This document shows positions 45,275-53,410 of a stretch of 64,000 bases of DNA, piece by piece; the first letter of the stretch is position 1; each line of letters opens with the position of its first letter. The notes under the pieces were generated by a model, which made no database searches, was not told the DNA's origin, and saw only the letters and a program-made list of their open reading frames with translations. The stretch spans positions 181,013 to 245,012 of the forward strand of contig DAOOIT010000001.1 in assembly GCA_035384565.1 (NCBI GenBank), given 5' to 3'. The stretch is from Planctomycetota bacterium (lineage in GTDB: Bacteria; Planctomycetota; PUPC01; DSUN01). The position numbers were made by a program, and so were the translations under genes.

Positions 45275-46474
45275 TCATTGCTTCACAGTGACTTTCGGCG
45301 GCGTGGCGAAGTCGTTGTAGAGGCGCTGCACCTCGGCCGGCGTGAGTGCCTCGGGCGCCTCGCGCACGTAGAGGCGGTAGCGGAGCGTGATGGGCTTGTC
45401 GGCGGGCAGCTTCATCGGGGCGTAGGAGCCGAAGCGCCCGTAGTCCCGGTAGGCCGAGTAGATGGCCCCCTTCGGGTTCTCGGGGTGGTTCAGGTGCGCC
45501 ACCTCGAAGGCCGAACCGCGCAGTGTGAACCGCACGGCGGCCCACGGCATGTCCTGCGTGCCTTTGCCCCCCGGCGTCATGTTCGGCGGGAAGACGTATT
45601 TCGTGTTCTTCTTGTTCTCCGCGTTGCCGACGTCGAAATGGGGGCGGAACTGGACGCCGGCGTGCTCGGGGTCGCCGCCAATATCCAGGTCACCCATCCT
45701 GGACGCCAGCGTGGACACGAAGTCGAGCAGCACCTCGGGCTTGCTCTGGCGGTAGACGGTGATGGTGCGTTCCTCGACGAGCACGGGTTCGCCCTTCGGG
45801 TCGGCCCAGTTCACCAGGGCGGTCATGCGGCCGAGCACGGGCCCGGCCGCCTGCTGGGTGAACCTGTCGAGCCGTTGCCAGCAATTGGGCACGTGCCAGA
45901 AGTCATAGGTGGGGCCGTTGGGCAGCTTGACCTTGTAGCCGAGGAAGAGCCCGCGATGGTGGGGGAAGGGCTGGCCGCCGGGGCTGGTGATCACGTCCTG
46001 GCCCTTCGAGTCGAACACGTGGGTGAAGGGCTTGGCGTCGGGGAAGCGTTTCTTGGCGTCGGGGTCGTCGGTGAAGCGGTACATGAACCGCGTCACCTTG
46101 CGGCCGTCGAAGAGCAGGTCGAGGTGGTCGCCCTTCGCGTCCTCGAAGGCGAAACCTCTCGGCGCGTCGCCCTTTTCGATCTTCGCCTTGTAGGTGGCCT
46201 TTTCGCCCTTCTTGAGCGACACGAGCCAGGCGAGCATGAACGAGCCCCTTTCAGGGCCGGGCACGAGCTGGCCGGGCGTCTTGCCGCCGGGACCCTCGAC
46301 CTCCACCGCCACGTCGGCCCCCGGCGTCGCGGGCAGCATGACGGGCGCGCACACGGGCGTCTCCACGCGGTCGCTATCACCCGCCTCGACCTCGAGCGTG
46401 ACCTCGAAGGCTCGGGCGGGAAGAGCCAAGAGGGCCAGCACGACCCAGGCCAGTGTCAGCCTTCTCGCGAGCAT
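45275..46474 (-). CDS. Exported PmoA-family/DUF6807-like protein
   Basis: A 399-residue secreted protein; ATG 46474 has AAGGAG six bases upstream and starts the signal peptide. After a domain with DRVETPVCAPVMLP it has the DUF6807/PmoA-type segments KPFTHVFDSKGQDVITSPGG, PFPHHRGLFLGYK, DFWHVPNCW and the closing GRFGSYAPMKLPADKPITLRY. The family was named by weak similarity to methane monooxygenase and is common in Planctomycetota; a sugar-binding or carbohydrate-active role is more likely. The His-rich HHRG site could bind metal. Confidence 0.75.
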   Translation of the reverse strand: MLARRLTLAWVVLALLALPARAFEVTLEVEAGDSDRVETPVCAPVMLPATPGADVAVEVEGPGGKTPGQLVPGPERGSFMLAWLVSLKKGEKATYKAKIEKGDAPRGFAFEDAKGDHLDLLFDGRKVTRFMYRFTDDPDAKKRFPDAKPFTHVFDSKGQDVITSPGGQPFPHHRGLFLGYKVKLPNGPTYDFWHVPNCWQRLDRFTQQAAGPVLGRMTALVNWADPKGEPVLVEERTITVYRQSKPEVLLDFVSTLASRMGDLDIGGDPEHAGVQFRPHFDVGNAENKKNTKYVFPPNMTPGGKGTQDMPWAAVRFTLRGSAFEVAHLNHPENPKGAIYSAYRDYGRFGSYAPMKLPADKPITLRYRLYVREAPEALTPAEVQRLYNDFATPPKVTVKQ

Positions 46475-46540
46475 CGTTTTCTCCTTGGACAAGGGATGCC
46501 ACTCCGGTAACCCACGGGGCCACAGGCCATCCGACGCCCG

Positions 46541-46885
46541 TCAGGCTCCCTCGGCAAGAAGAGCCTGGACCTCCGCCAGCAGGGCCGGCAGCTTATGGCG
46601 CACAACATCCCAGACGACCTGATCGTCCACGATGTCGTCCCCGTGTATCAGGACATTGCGGAACGAGATGATCTGCCTGCGGTCGGTGATCTTCGCGGCC
46701 GCGGCGGGCTCACGCCTGGCCAGGCGGCTGAGGGCTTCGCCGATGATCTCGAACTGGCGCTGAACGGCGGACCGCAAGAGCTTGTCGCCGGCGTAGTCCT
46801 CGAAGGTCTTGCCGGCCGTGAAGTCGAGGACGAGGGCGCCGGCCTGCCGCATGTCTTCGAGCAGCTTCTTCGCCTCAAGCCGCAT
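46541..46885 (-). CDS. HepT-like toxin (DUF86), pair 2, altered motif
   Basis: A 114-residue helical protein with SFRNVLIHGDDIVDDQVVWDVV at residues of about 75-95, aligning with HepT. The usual R-x4-H-x-Y reads RNVLIHGD here: Arg and His stay, but Tyr is replaced by Asp. As that Tyr is the AMPylation target in HepT/MntA pairs, control by its partner must differ or use another residue. Overlaps the next gene by 11 bases. Confidence 0.8.
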   Translation of the reverse strand: MRLEAKKLLEDMRQAGALVLDFTAGKTFEDYAGDKLLRSAVQRQFEIIGEALSRLARREPAAAAKITDRRQIISFRNVLIHGDDIVDDQVVWDVVRHKLPALLAEVQALLAEGA

Positions 46886-47186
46886 AGAGCACCGTTCGCG
46901 TCCGGTTGACGGACTCCAGGAAGTAGGGGTTCGTGATGGCGCGGGTCATGACCAGATCCACGGGCCGCCCAAAGAGGTCCTCGAGCGCGGCCAGCAGGCC
47001 GAAGTAGGCATCCGCATGCGCCCCCGGCTCCAGCGGCAGGAACTCGACGAGGAAGTCCAGGTCGCTGCTCTCCGCGAGGGGGCCTTCGCTCGTCGCGGCC
47101 GAGCCGAAAAGCTCGAGGCGGCGAACCCTGAACTCTCGGCACAGGCTATCCAAGGCGGGCTTGTGTTGCTCGACCAGTGCGACCAC
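46875..47186 (-). CDS. MntA-like nucleotidyltransferase antitoxin, pair 2
   Basis: A 103-residue nucleotidyltransferase from GTG 47186 (AGGAGG six bases upstream). The motif GSAATSEGPLAESSDLDFLV is the GSx10DxD site. It is larger at the C-terminus than the pair 1 protein. With the overlapping HepT gene it forms a second toxin-antitoxin module. Confidence 0.85.
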   Translation of the reverse strand: MVALVEQHKPALDSLCREFRVRRLELFGSAATSEGPLAESSDLDFLVEFLPLEPGAHADAYFGLLAALEDLFGRPVDLVMTRAITNPYFLESVNRTRTVLYAA

Positions 47187-47251
47187 GGCAGGCCTCCTGT
47201 CGCCTATTATCCGGCGCAGGGCAGGAAATGCAAGGAAGGAACCGGGGCCTG

Positions 47252-48274
47252 TCACGCCTCGTCTATCTCCACCGTGCGCTGCTGCTCGATCGAGCGAAGC
47301 GCGGCCTCGATGATCTGGGTGGCCGCGAGGCCGTCCTCGGCAGTGACGACGGGCGGCCGGCCGTCGAGGAGGCAGTCCACGAAGTGGTAGATGGGCATGA
47401 CCACGAAGCCCTGGGGCACGCCGAAGGCGTCGAGCAGGCCGGCGGTGAAGGGCGTTTCGAACCGCCGCGGGCCGGCCACGCGCAGGCCCTGCTCGGTGCA
47501 CTGGATCTGCGCGGTGCTCTTCGAGCCCACGAGGCTCATCTGGAAGTCAATGAGCGTGGGCCAGCTCTTGGGCAGAATCCAGCAGGTCTCGAAGGTGATG
47601 AAGCAGTCCTCGAACGCCACCGTGGCCTGGAGGGCGTCGTAGGTGTCGGCGCCCTTTCGCTTGAGGATTTCGCGGCGGGCGTGGGCGGTGACGCGCAGGG
47701 CCCTCTGCCGCCCGATGAGCCAACGCATCAGGTCCACAATGTGCGGCAGCAGGAACCAGTGGGGGCCGCTTTGGCCCGCCCAGGCGAGCATGCCGAAGGG
47801 GATCGAGAGGGGGTTGGAGAGGCGGATGTAGCCCATCACCGGCTTGCCCAGCTCGCCCGCATCAATCCGCTGCTTGAGGGCGAGGAACGGGGGATTCCAG
47901 TGATTATGGAAATCCACCATCACGGTGCGGCGAGCCTTCTTCGCGGCGGCGAGGATCTGCCTGGCCTCGGCGGTGGAGGTGGCGAGGGGCTTCTCGATGA
48001 GCAGGTGCTTCCCGGCCGCGAGCAGCGCGAGGGCCGTGTCGGTGTGCGCGAAGTCGGGCGTGGCGATGGAGACCGCCCGGATGCTCTTGTCGCCCGCAAT
48101 CTCATCGAGGGTCCGCGCGGCCTTCGTGCCGTACTTTTTCGCCACTGCGGCGGCGCGGGCGGGGTTGAGGTCGAAGACGGCGACGCACTCGGCGCCCGGG
48201 CAGGCGGCGTAGGCCTTCACGTGGTTCTCGCCGAAGAGGCCGCAGCCGACGACGGCGGTTTTCAGGGACTTCAT
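47252..48274 (-). CDS. Gfo/Idh/MocA family oxidoreductase (cytoplasmic, short)
   Basis: A 340-residue enzyme with Rossmann motif MKSLKTAVVGCGLFGENHVKAY and LLIEKPLATSTAEARQI. The middle of the protein has DFHNHWNPPFLALKQRIDAG and GPHWFLLPHIVDLMRWLIG, typical of the second domain. No signal peptide. It is preceded by the RelE/RimO/PgpA group on the same strand, with a 15-base gap to pgpA, so it may be co-transcribed. Substrate unknown. Confidence 0.9.
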   Translation of the reverse strand: MKSLKTAVVGCGLFGENHVKAYAACPGAECVAVFDLNPARAAAVAKKYGTKAARTLDEIAGDKSIRAVSIATPDFAHTDTALALLAAGKHLLIEKPLATSTAEARQILAAAKKARRTVMVDFHNHWNPPFLALKQRIDAGELGKPVMGYIRLSNPLSIPFGMLAWAGQSGPHWFLLPHIVDLMRWLIGRQRALRVTAHARREILKRKGADTYDALQATVAFEDCFITFETCWILPKSWPTLIDFQMSLVGSKSTAQIQCTEQGLRVAGPRRFETPFTAGLLDAFGVPQGFVVMPIYHFVDCLLDGRPPVVTAEDGLAATQIIEAALRSIEQQRTVEIDEA

Positions 48275-48289
48275 GGGCCACCTCCGGGG

Positions 48290-48772
48290 CTATGCGATGA
48301 AGTGGAACCACAGATGCGTGAGTGCGGCCGCGTAGAGGCCGGCGATCACGTCGTCGAGCACGATGCCCCAACCGGCGTTGAGCGCCTCGGCGCGGCTGGC
48401 CGGAAAGGGCTTGATGACGTCGCACACTCGGAAGAAGAGGAAAGCGGCGAGCGCGGCCTTCCAGCGCACCACGCTCATCACCAGCGGCGTGACGGCCACG
48501 AGGGCGAACATCTGGCCGGCGGCCTCGTCGAGCACGAACTGGCGGGGGTCGCGGTTGTCGTAGTGCACCTGGGCCCAGTGGCCGAGCGCGATGCCGATGG
48601 CGGCGAAGACGACGCCCGCCGCGCCCGCGGCGAGGCTGAGCGTGGCCCCTTCCAGCCGCAGCGCCGCGAGCAGGTAGAGGGCCACGGCCCCCAGGCTGCC
48701 CACGGTGCCCGAGGCGAAGGGGAACTCGCCGAGGTAGAAGCAGCTCACGGCCCACTCACGCACGCGGTCCAT
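48290..48772 (-). CDS. pgpA: Phosphatidylglycerophosphatase A
   Basis: A 160-residue membrane enzyme removing phosphate from phosphatidylglycerol phosphate. ATG 48772 has AAAGGAGG just upstream and lies inside the end of rimO (17-base overlap). The PgpA pattern is visible: SCFYLGEFPFASGTVGSLGA, four hydrophobic helices, VLDEAAGQMFALVAV and the closing GWGIVLDDVIAGLYA. The two acidic clusters (DEAAG and DDVIAG) are the expected catalytic sites at the inner membrane. Confidence 0.9.
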   Translation of the reverse strand: MDRVREWAVSCFYLGEFPFASGTVGSLGAVALYLLAALRLEGATLSLAAGAAGVVFAAIGIALGHWAQVHYDNRDPRQFVLDEAAGQMFALVAVTPLVMSVVRWKAALAAFLFFRVCDVIKPFPASRAEALNAGWGIVLDDVIAGLYAAALTHLWFHFIA

Positions 48773-50147
48773 GGGCCTCCTTTCGGCGCGCCGTTTGGCC
48801 CCCCACCCGGGCTTCCAGGTCGTACCCCACTGCATCGGTGATCTCCACTTCGACGAACTGGCCGGCTTCGAGGCCGCGGCCGCGCACGCGGATGAGGCCA
48901 TCCACGTCGGGCGCCTCGGCATAGCTGCGGCCGGCGAAGAGGCCGGCGCCCAGGCGCCGGTCGAGCACCACTTCGGCCCGGGCGCCCACGCGGGCCTGGG
49001 CCTTGCGGAAGGCGATGGCCTGCTGGCGCCGCATCACCTCGCGGCGGCGTGCCTCGCGGGCCGCCGGCGGCACCGCGGGGCCCGCGGCGGCGGCCGGCGT
49101 GCCTTCCTCTTCCGAGTAGGCGAAGGCCCCCAGGCGGTCGAACTCGACGGCCTCGATGAACTCCAGCAGCGCCGCGAAGTCGGCCTCGGTCTCGCCAGGA
49201 TACCCGACGAGCACGGTGGTGCGCAAGACGAGGTGGGGGATTCGCTGGCGGAGGCGCGCGATGAGGCCGGCCATGGCGGCGCGGGTGGTGCGGCGGCCCA
49301 TGCGCGCGAGCACGGGGTCGCTGGCGTGCTGGATGGGCAGGTCCACGTAGGGGCAGAGCTTGGGCGTGGCGGCGAAGGCGTCGAGCGCGGCCGCGTCGAA
49401 GTGCGCGGGGTGCGAGTAGAGCACGCGGAGCCAGTGCAGCGGCCCGATTTCGGCGAGCTGGGCGAGGAGCCTGGGCAGCGAACGATGGCCGGTGAGGTCG
49501 AGGCCGTAGTTCGTGGTGTCTTGCCCGATGAGCACCAGCTCGCGGCAGCCGTCGGCGGCCAGGTCGCGGGCCTCGGCCAGACAGGTTTCGAGGGGCTTGC
49601 TGCGCAGCGGCCCGCGGATGAGCGGGATGGCGCAATAGGCGCAGCGGTTGTCGCAGCCCTCGGTGATGCGCAGATAGGCGTAATGGCGAGGCGTGATGCG
49701 GAGGCGCGGCCCCTCGTCGCCGAAGCCGCCCGGCAGCGGCTCGAGGCGCACGACGGGCCTGGGCGCGGGCCGCTCGAGCAGCCCGGCGGCCAGGGCGGGC
49801 AGTTGGCGCGGGTCGGCGATGCCCAGCCAGGCGTCCACGCCCGGCAGCTCGCGGGCCAGTTCGCGCCCGTAGCGCTCGGCCAGGCAGCCGGCCACGACCA
49901 CGGCGCGGGGGCGGCCGCGGGCCTTCAGCTCCAGCGCCTCCTGGATCGCGCCGAGCGATTCGGCCTTCGCGGCCTCGATGAAGCCGCAGGTGTTCACCAC
50001 CACCACGTCGGCGTCGGCGGGGTCGCCGCACACGAGCCAGCCCGCCTCGGCGGCGGCGCCGAGGATGCGCTCGGCGTCCACCTCGTTCTTCGCGCAGCCG
50101 AGGCTGATGAGGCCGATGCGGTGCCTATCGTGGCCGCGCCTGCTCAT
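48756..50147 (-). CDS. rimO: Ribosomal protein S12 methylthiotransferase RimO
   Basis: A 463-residue radical SAM enzyme that methylthiolates an Asp of ribosomal protein S12. The N-terminal cluster cysteines are Cys18 (SLGCAKNEVDAE), Cys54 (NTCGFI) and Cys88 (AGCLAERY). The radical SAM motif is Cys165-x3-Cys169-x2-Cys172 in EGCDNRCAYCAIP. The SLGCAKN start and the TRAM-like C-terminus (VDGLIRVRG) distinguish it from MiaB. It overlaps pgpA. Confidence 0.95.
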   Translation of the reverse strand: MSRRGHDRHRIGLISLGCAKNEVDAERILGAAAEAGWLVCGDPADADVVVVNTCGFIEAAKAESLGAIQEALELKARGRPRAVVVAGCLAERYGRELARELPGVDAWLGIADPRQLPALAAGLLERPAPRPVVRLEPLPGGFGDEGPRLRITPRHYAYLRITEGCDNRCAYCAIPLIRGPLRSKPLETCLAEARDLAADGCRELVLIGQDTTNYGLDLTGHRSLPRLLAQLAEIGPLHWLRVLYSHPAHFDAAALDAFAATPKLCPYVDLPIQHASDPVLARMGRRTTRAAMAGLIARLRQRIPHLVLRTTVLVGYPGETEADFAALLEFIEAVEFDRLGAFAYSEEEGTPAAAAGPAVPPAAREARRREVMRRQQAIAFRKAQARVGARAEVVLDRRLGAGLFAGRSYAEAPDVDGLIRVRGRGLEAGQFVEVEITDAVGYDLEARVGGQTARRKEAHGPRA

Positions 50148-50186
50148 CAGCGAGGGCTCCGGGCTGCGAAGAGGAGGACGCCTGAC

Positions 50187-50441
50187 TTACCGATAGACTT
50201 GGGCTCTGGACCTCACGCGGTTCACTCGGACCTCTCTCGCTTGGTCGTCAATCTCGTACACAACCCGGTAGGGTCCCACGCGGATGCGCCAGTCGTTTCG
50301 TGACCCCACGATCTTGCGGCAACCTGGGGGCCTGGGATCCGCGGCAAGCGCCCGAATGCGCGCGGCAATCTGATCAAAGCGGTCATTGGGCAGGCGGTCC
50401 ATCTCGCGTTCCGCAGAACGCTCAATGCGCACGGTGTACAC
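50187..50441 (-). CDS. RelE-like toxin
   Basis: A small RelE/ParE-fold protein, 84 residues from GTG 50441; the in-frame ATG at 50468 would overlap the antitoxin by 47 bases instead of 20. Features of RelE toxins: VYTVRIERSAEREMDRLP, then CRKIVGSRNDWRIRVGPYRVVYEID. The GPYRVVYEI stretch and Arg-rich end support ribosome-dependent mRNA cleavage. Partner gene just upstream. Confidence 0.8.
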   Translation of the reverse strand: MYTVRIERSAEREMDRLPNDRFDQIAARIRALAADPRPPGCRKIVGSRNDWRIRVGPYRVVYEIDDQAREVRVNRVRSRAQVYR

Positions 50442-50637
50442 GCCGACTGCGCTCCGCGAGATACTCATCGAAGTCCCGGAACTGCCTGGGCCTGTTACGC
50501 AAGGCTTCTAGCGCCCGGAGGTCCTCAGTGTCCTCGAGCCGTTCGAGCAACTCCTCGTAGTCCTCGATGTCCAGGATCACCCGCGCCGGCTTGCCGTCTT
50601 TGAGCACGATCTCGGGCTCTTTCAGTCCCGCCTTCAT
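50422..50637 (-). CDS. RelB/Phd-like antitoxin
   Basis: A 71-residue protein with a beta-strand start (EIVLKDGKPARVILDIEDYEELLERLEDTED), a Phd/YefM-type segment, then a charged tail. Overlap with the toxin and gene order support an antitoxin role. It likely represses its own promoter. Confidence 0.75.
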   Translation of the reverse strand: MKAGLKEPEIVLKDGKPARVILDIEDYEELLERLEDTEDLRALEALRNRPRQFRDFDEYLAERSRRVHRAH

Positions 50638-50734
50638 CGGCTGGCCACTCCTTTCCCTCCCCTCGGTTCCACGGACGCGGCCACTGGACGCATTATACGC
50701 CCGGCTGTGGGCGGCGTCAAAACGCGCAGCCGGG

Positions 50735-51490
50735 TCACTTGCGCGACGGGGCAGCGAACGGCGGCTCGCCCTTCAGTTGGTCCGCCAGCGCCTTCACCGC
50801 CTCAATCCCTTCGGCCTCGCCGAAGCAGGCGAGCCACACGGCACCCTCGGCGCCCGCCACGCCGCCGGCGCCGATGGGCACGGCCTCGACGCGGCACAGC
50901 ACGCGCAACGCTTCGATCTCGGTGAAGAGGTCGCCGTGGAGCGGCCACAGCGAGGGCCCGTTGCCGCCCTGTTCCTCGAGGGTGCGCGCGGCCTCGATGA
51001 TGTCGGCCGGCGTCTCCTTCTCGAGGCCGATGGGGATGAGCAGGCGGATGCGTCGGGCGACGAGGGTGCCGAGCACGGCGCCCATCGTGCCGCCCGTGGG
51101 GTGGCCGACGAGCAGGCCGGCCACGCCGGCCGCGTAGTTCAGGGCGTTGGCGCCCTTGAGGAACACATCACCCGCCTGCATCTGGGCCACGGCGCCGGTG
51201 GCCGAGGCGCCGGCGAGGGGCTGGCCCTTCACCAGCACCACGTCGGGCAGGTCGGCCGACAGGTCGGCGTCGGCCCGCGACACGCCGGCCGGCAGCACCT
51301 GGCCGAGCACGTAGTGGCGCTTCTCAATGGGCTGGCCGAGGATCTCCTCCACGATGTAGGCGTTCGTGCCGCCCTTGGCGATGGCCACGGTGCCGTGGGC
51401 CAGCGCGTCCTGCACGGGCGGGTACTTCGCGACGCCCTTGGCGATCAAGCGCTTGGACTGGGCGACGGTGAGCACGAGATCGGTGCGCAT
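50735..51490 (-). CDS. Conserved hypothetical protein, not recognised
   Basis: A 251-residue soluble protein with no signal peptide; the start MRTDLVLTVAQSKRLIAKGV is chosen as the first ATG. It reads like an alpha/beta fold with glycine-rich turns: IAKGGTNAYIVEEILGQ, DVVLVKGQPLAGASATGAVAQM, VAGLLVGHPTGGTMGAVLG, RLLIPIGLEKETPADIIEA. A PIGAGGVAGAEGAVW segment closes it. I do not recognise the family. The well-spaced GTN and GHPTGGT motifs suggest a nucleotide, sugar-phosphate or metal site. Confidence 0.6.
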   Translation of the reverse strand: MRTDLVLTVAQSKRLIAKGVAKYPPVQDALAHGTVAIAKGGTNAYIVEEILGQPIEKRHYVLGQVLPAGVSRADADLSADLPDVVLVKGQPLAGASATGAVAQMQAGDVFLKGANALNYAAGVAGLLVGHPTGGTMGAVLGTLVARRIRLLIPIGLEKETPADIIEAARTLEEQGGNGPSLWPLHGDLFTEIEALRVLCRVEAVPIGAGGVAGAEGAVWLACFGEAEGIEAVKALADQLKGEPPFAAPSRK

Positions 51491-51675
51491 GTCTGTCGCT
51501 CCTCGCGTGGAAGAGGTGGGGGCGCCTCACGGGCCGAACCGCGGCGATCCTAGTGGAATCGCCGCCCTGGCGCAAGGCGGCCCGGCGGGAGCATGCCCCC
51601 GGTCCTCACCTGTATCACCACGGTGGGAGCGAAAGGGATGCAGATGGACAGGAGCGGCCACGGAACGCCGCCGCG

Positions 51676-51803
51676 CCATACTTGCTCAACTGGGAGGGGG
51701 AGAGATTTGAGCAAGTATGGGCGGGAGGGCCGCCGAGCCGCCCGGATCGCCAAAGCGCCATACTTGCTCAACTCCCCGGGGCGGCAGAGGTGAGCGAGTA
51801 TGG
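51676..51803. repeat. Two tandem palindromes, CCATACTTGCTCA family
   Basis: The first copy has perfect 14-base arms (CCATACTTGCTCAA at 51676, TTGAGCAAGTATGG ending 51720). The second has 13-base arms with one mismatch (51758-51770 and 51791-51803). They are 37 bases apart, and their spacers differ in sequence. Confidence 0.85.
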
Positions 51804-51895
51804 CGGCGCGTGTCTGGTTTCCAAGACACTGGCGACGAGCGGGGGCGTGGGCGCGAGAGTTGAGGGCCGTGCTCCGGCAGGGTCTGCCGCGGCGC

Positions 51896-51923
51896 TTGTG
51901 TTCCACGGGTTTCCGCCTATAAT
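51896..51923 (+). promoter_or_regulatory. Promoter for aspartate kinase
   Basis: TTGTGT (51896-51901) and a perfect TATAAT (51918-51923) with a 16-base spacer, about 70 bases upstream of the start codon. Confidence 0.65.
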
Positions 51924-51991
51924 ATCACTCCATTCGGCCTCGCAAGGGCGATTCAGTCGCATTCCCTGGTTCGAAGGAGCATTGCGCCCGC

Positions 51992-53356
51992 ATGAAGGTG
52001 GCGAAGTTTGGCGGCACGTCGCTGGCCTCCGCCGAGCAGTTCCGCAAGGTGGGAGCCATCATTGCGTCGGACCCGCAGCGGCGGATCGTCGTGGTCTCCG
52101 CGCCCGGCAAGCGGCATAAGGCCGACACGAAGGTGACGGACATGCTGATCGCCTGTGCGGACCGGCAGCTCGCCTTCGGCTCGGCCGAGGTCGAGGTGCG
52201 CGCCGTGGCCGAGCGCTATGCCGAGATCGCCCGCGGCTTGAGCCTGTCCGAGGCCATCGCCGATGTGGTGACGGCGGACCTCAACGCCCGGCTGGCCGGC
52301 GACAAGAGCCACCGCAGCCGCTTCGTGGACACTCTGAAGGCGGCGGGCGAGGACAACTGTGCGAAGCTCTTCGCCGAGTACCTGCGGAGCCTCGGCCTCG
52401 AGGCCAGCTACGTGAGCCCCCGCGAGGCCGGGCTGCTCGTGAGCGCCGAGTTCGGCAACGCCCAGGTGCTGCCCGAGTCGTACGCCCATCTGCACGCCCT
52501 GCGCGACCGCCCAGGCATCACCGTGTTCCCCGGCTTCTTCGGCTACTCGAAGGCGGGCGATGTGGTGACCTTCCCGCGGGGCGGGTCGGACATCACGGGC
52601 TCGATCGTGGCTGCCGGCGTGAGGGCCGAGCTGTACGAGAACTTCACCGACGTGGACTCGGTGTTCGTGGCCAGCCCGAACATCGTCGAGCATCCCTGCG
52701 CGATCCTGGAGATCACGTACCGCGAGATGCGCGAGCTGTCCTACGCCGGCTTCAGCGTGTTTCACGAGGAGGCCCTGGAGCCCGCCGTGCGCGCCAACAT
52801 CCCCGTGTGCATCAAGAACACCAACAACCCGGCGGCCCCCGGCACGATGATCCTTCCCGAGCGGGTGCTCGCGGCCGGCCCGGTGACGGGAATCGCCAGC
52901 GACACGGGCTTCTGCTCGCTCTACCTGAGCAAGTACCTGATGAACCGCGAGGTCGGCTTCGGCCGCCGCCTGCTCCAGATTCTCGAAGAGGAGGGGCTCT
53001 CGTTCGAGCATTGCCCGTCGGGCATTGACAACATCTCCGTCATCCTGCGCGAGAAGCACTTCGACACGGCCCGCGAGGCCCGCGTGCTCGAGCGCATCCG
53101 CCGCGAGCTGGCAGTGGACGATGTGACGGTGGAGCGCGACCTGGCCCTGGTGATGATCGTGGGCGAAGGGATGCGGCACACGGTGGGCATCGCCGCGCGC
53201 GCCACGGCCGCGCTGGCCCGAGGCGGCGTGAACATCGAGATGATCAACCAGGGCTCGTCCGAGGTCTCCATGATGTTCGGCGTCAAGGCCGCCGACGCCG
53301 CCCGAGCCGTTCGGGCGCTCTACGGCGAGTTCTTTCTCCGGCCCCCCAAGGGCTAG
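51992..53356 (+). CDS. lysC: Aspartate kinase
   Basis: A 454-residue enzyme catalysing ATP-dependent phosphorylation of aspartate, first step to Lys, Thr and Met. KFGGTS begins at residue 5; LPESYAHLHALRD, GYSKAGDVVTFPRGGSDITGS and ELYENFTDVDSVF are the catalytic-domain motifs. Two ACT domains follow (VTGIASDTGFCSLYLS and LALVMIVGEGMRHTVGI with NIEMINQGSSEVSMMFG), so feedback by an end-product amino acid is expected. A GAAGGAG sequence precedes the ATG by 12 bases, a long spacing. No partner gene is beside it. Confidence 0.93.
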   Translation: MKVAKFGGTSLASAEQFRKVGAIIASDPQRRIVVVSAPGKRHKADTKVTDMLIACADRQLAFGSAEVEVRAVAERYAEIARGLSLSEAIADVVTADLNARLAGDKSHRSRFVDTLKAAGEDNCAKLFAEYLRSLGLEASYVSPREAGLLVSAEFGNAQVLPESYAHLHALRDRPGITVFPGFFGYSKAGDVVTFPRGGSDITGSIVAAGVRAELYENFTDVDSVFVASPNIVEHPCAILEITYREMRELSYAGFSVFHEEALEPAVRANIPVCIKNTNNPAAPGTMILPERVLAAGPVTGIASDTGFCSLYLSKYLMNREVGFGRRLLQILEEEGLSFEHCPSGIDNISVILREKHFDTAREARVLERIRRELAVDDVTVERDLALVMIVGEGMRHTVGIAARATAALARGGVNIEMINQGSSEVSMMFGVKAADAARAVRALYGEFFLRPPKG

Positions 53357-53410
53357 GCGGGCCCGCGCGTCCCCCGGCGCTCCGGCCACAGACCCACGAG
53401 GAGCGCGCCC

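Larger units (their letters stand above)
51491..51991. other. Intergenic region upstream of aspartate kinase
   Basis: About 500 bases with no gene I can support. It holds two copies of a palindromic element (51676-51720 and 51758-51803), one GTATCACC half-element near 51609, and a promoter at 51896-51923. Confidence 0.7.

Noticed and set aside
45275..46474. Particulate methane monooxygenase subunit
   Set aside because: The family name is historical; the protein is a soluble exported one, with no membrane helices beyond the signal peptide and no pmoBC genes beside it.
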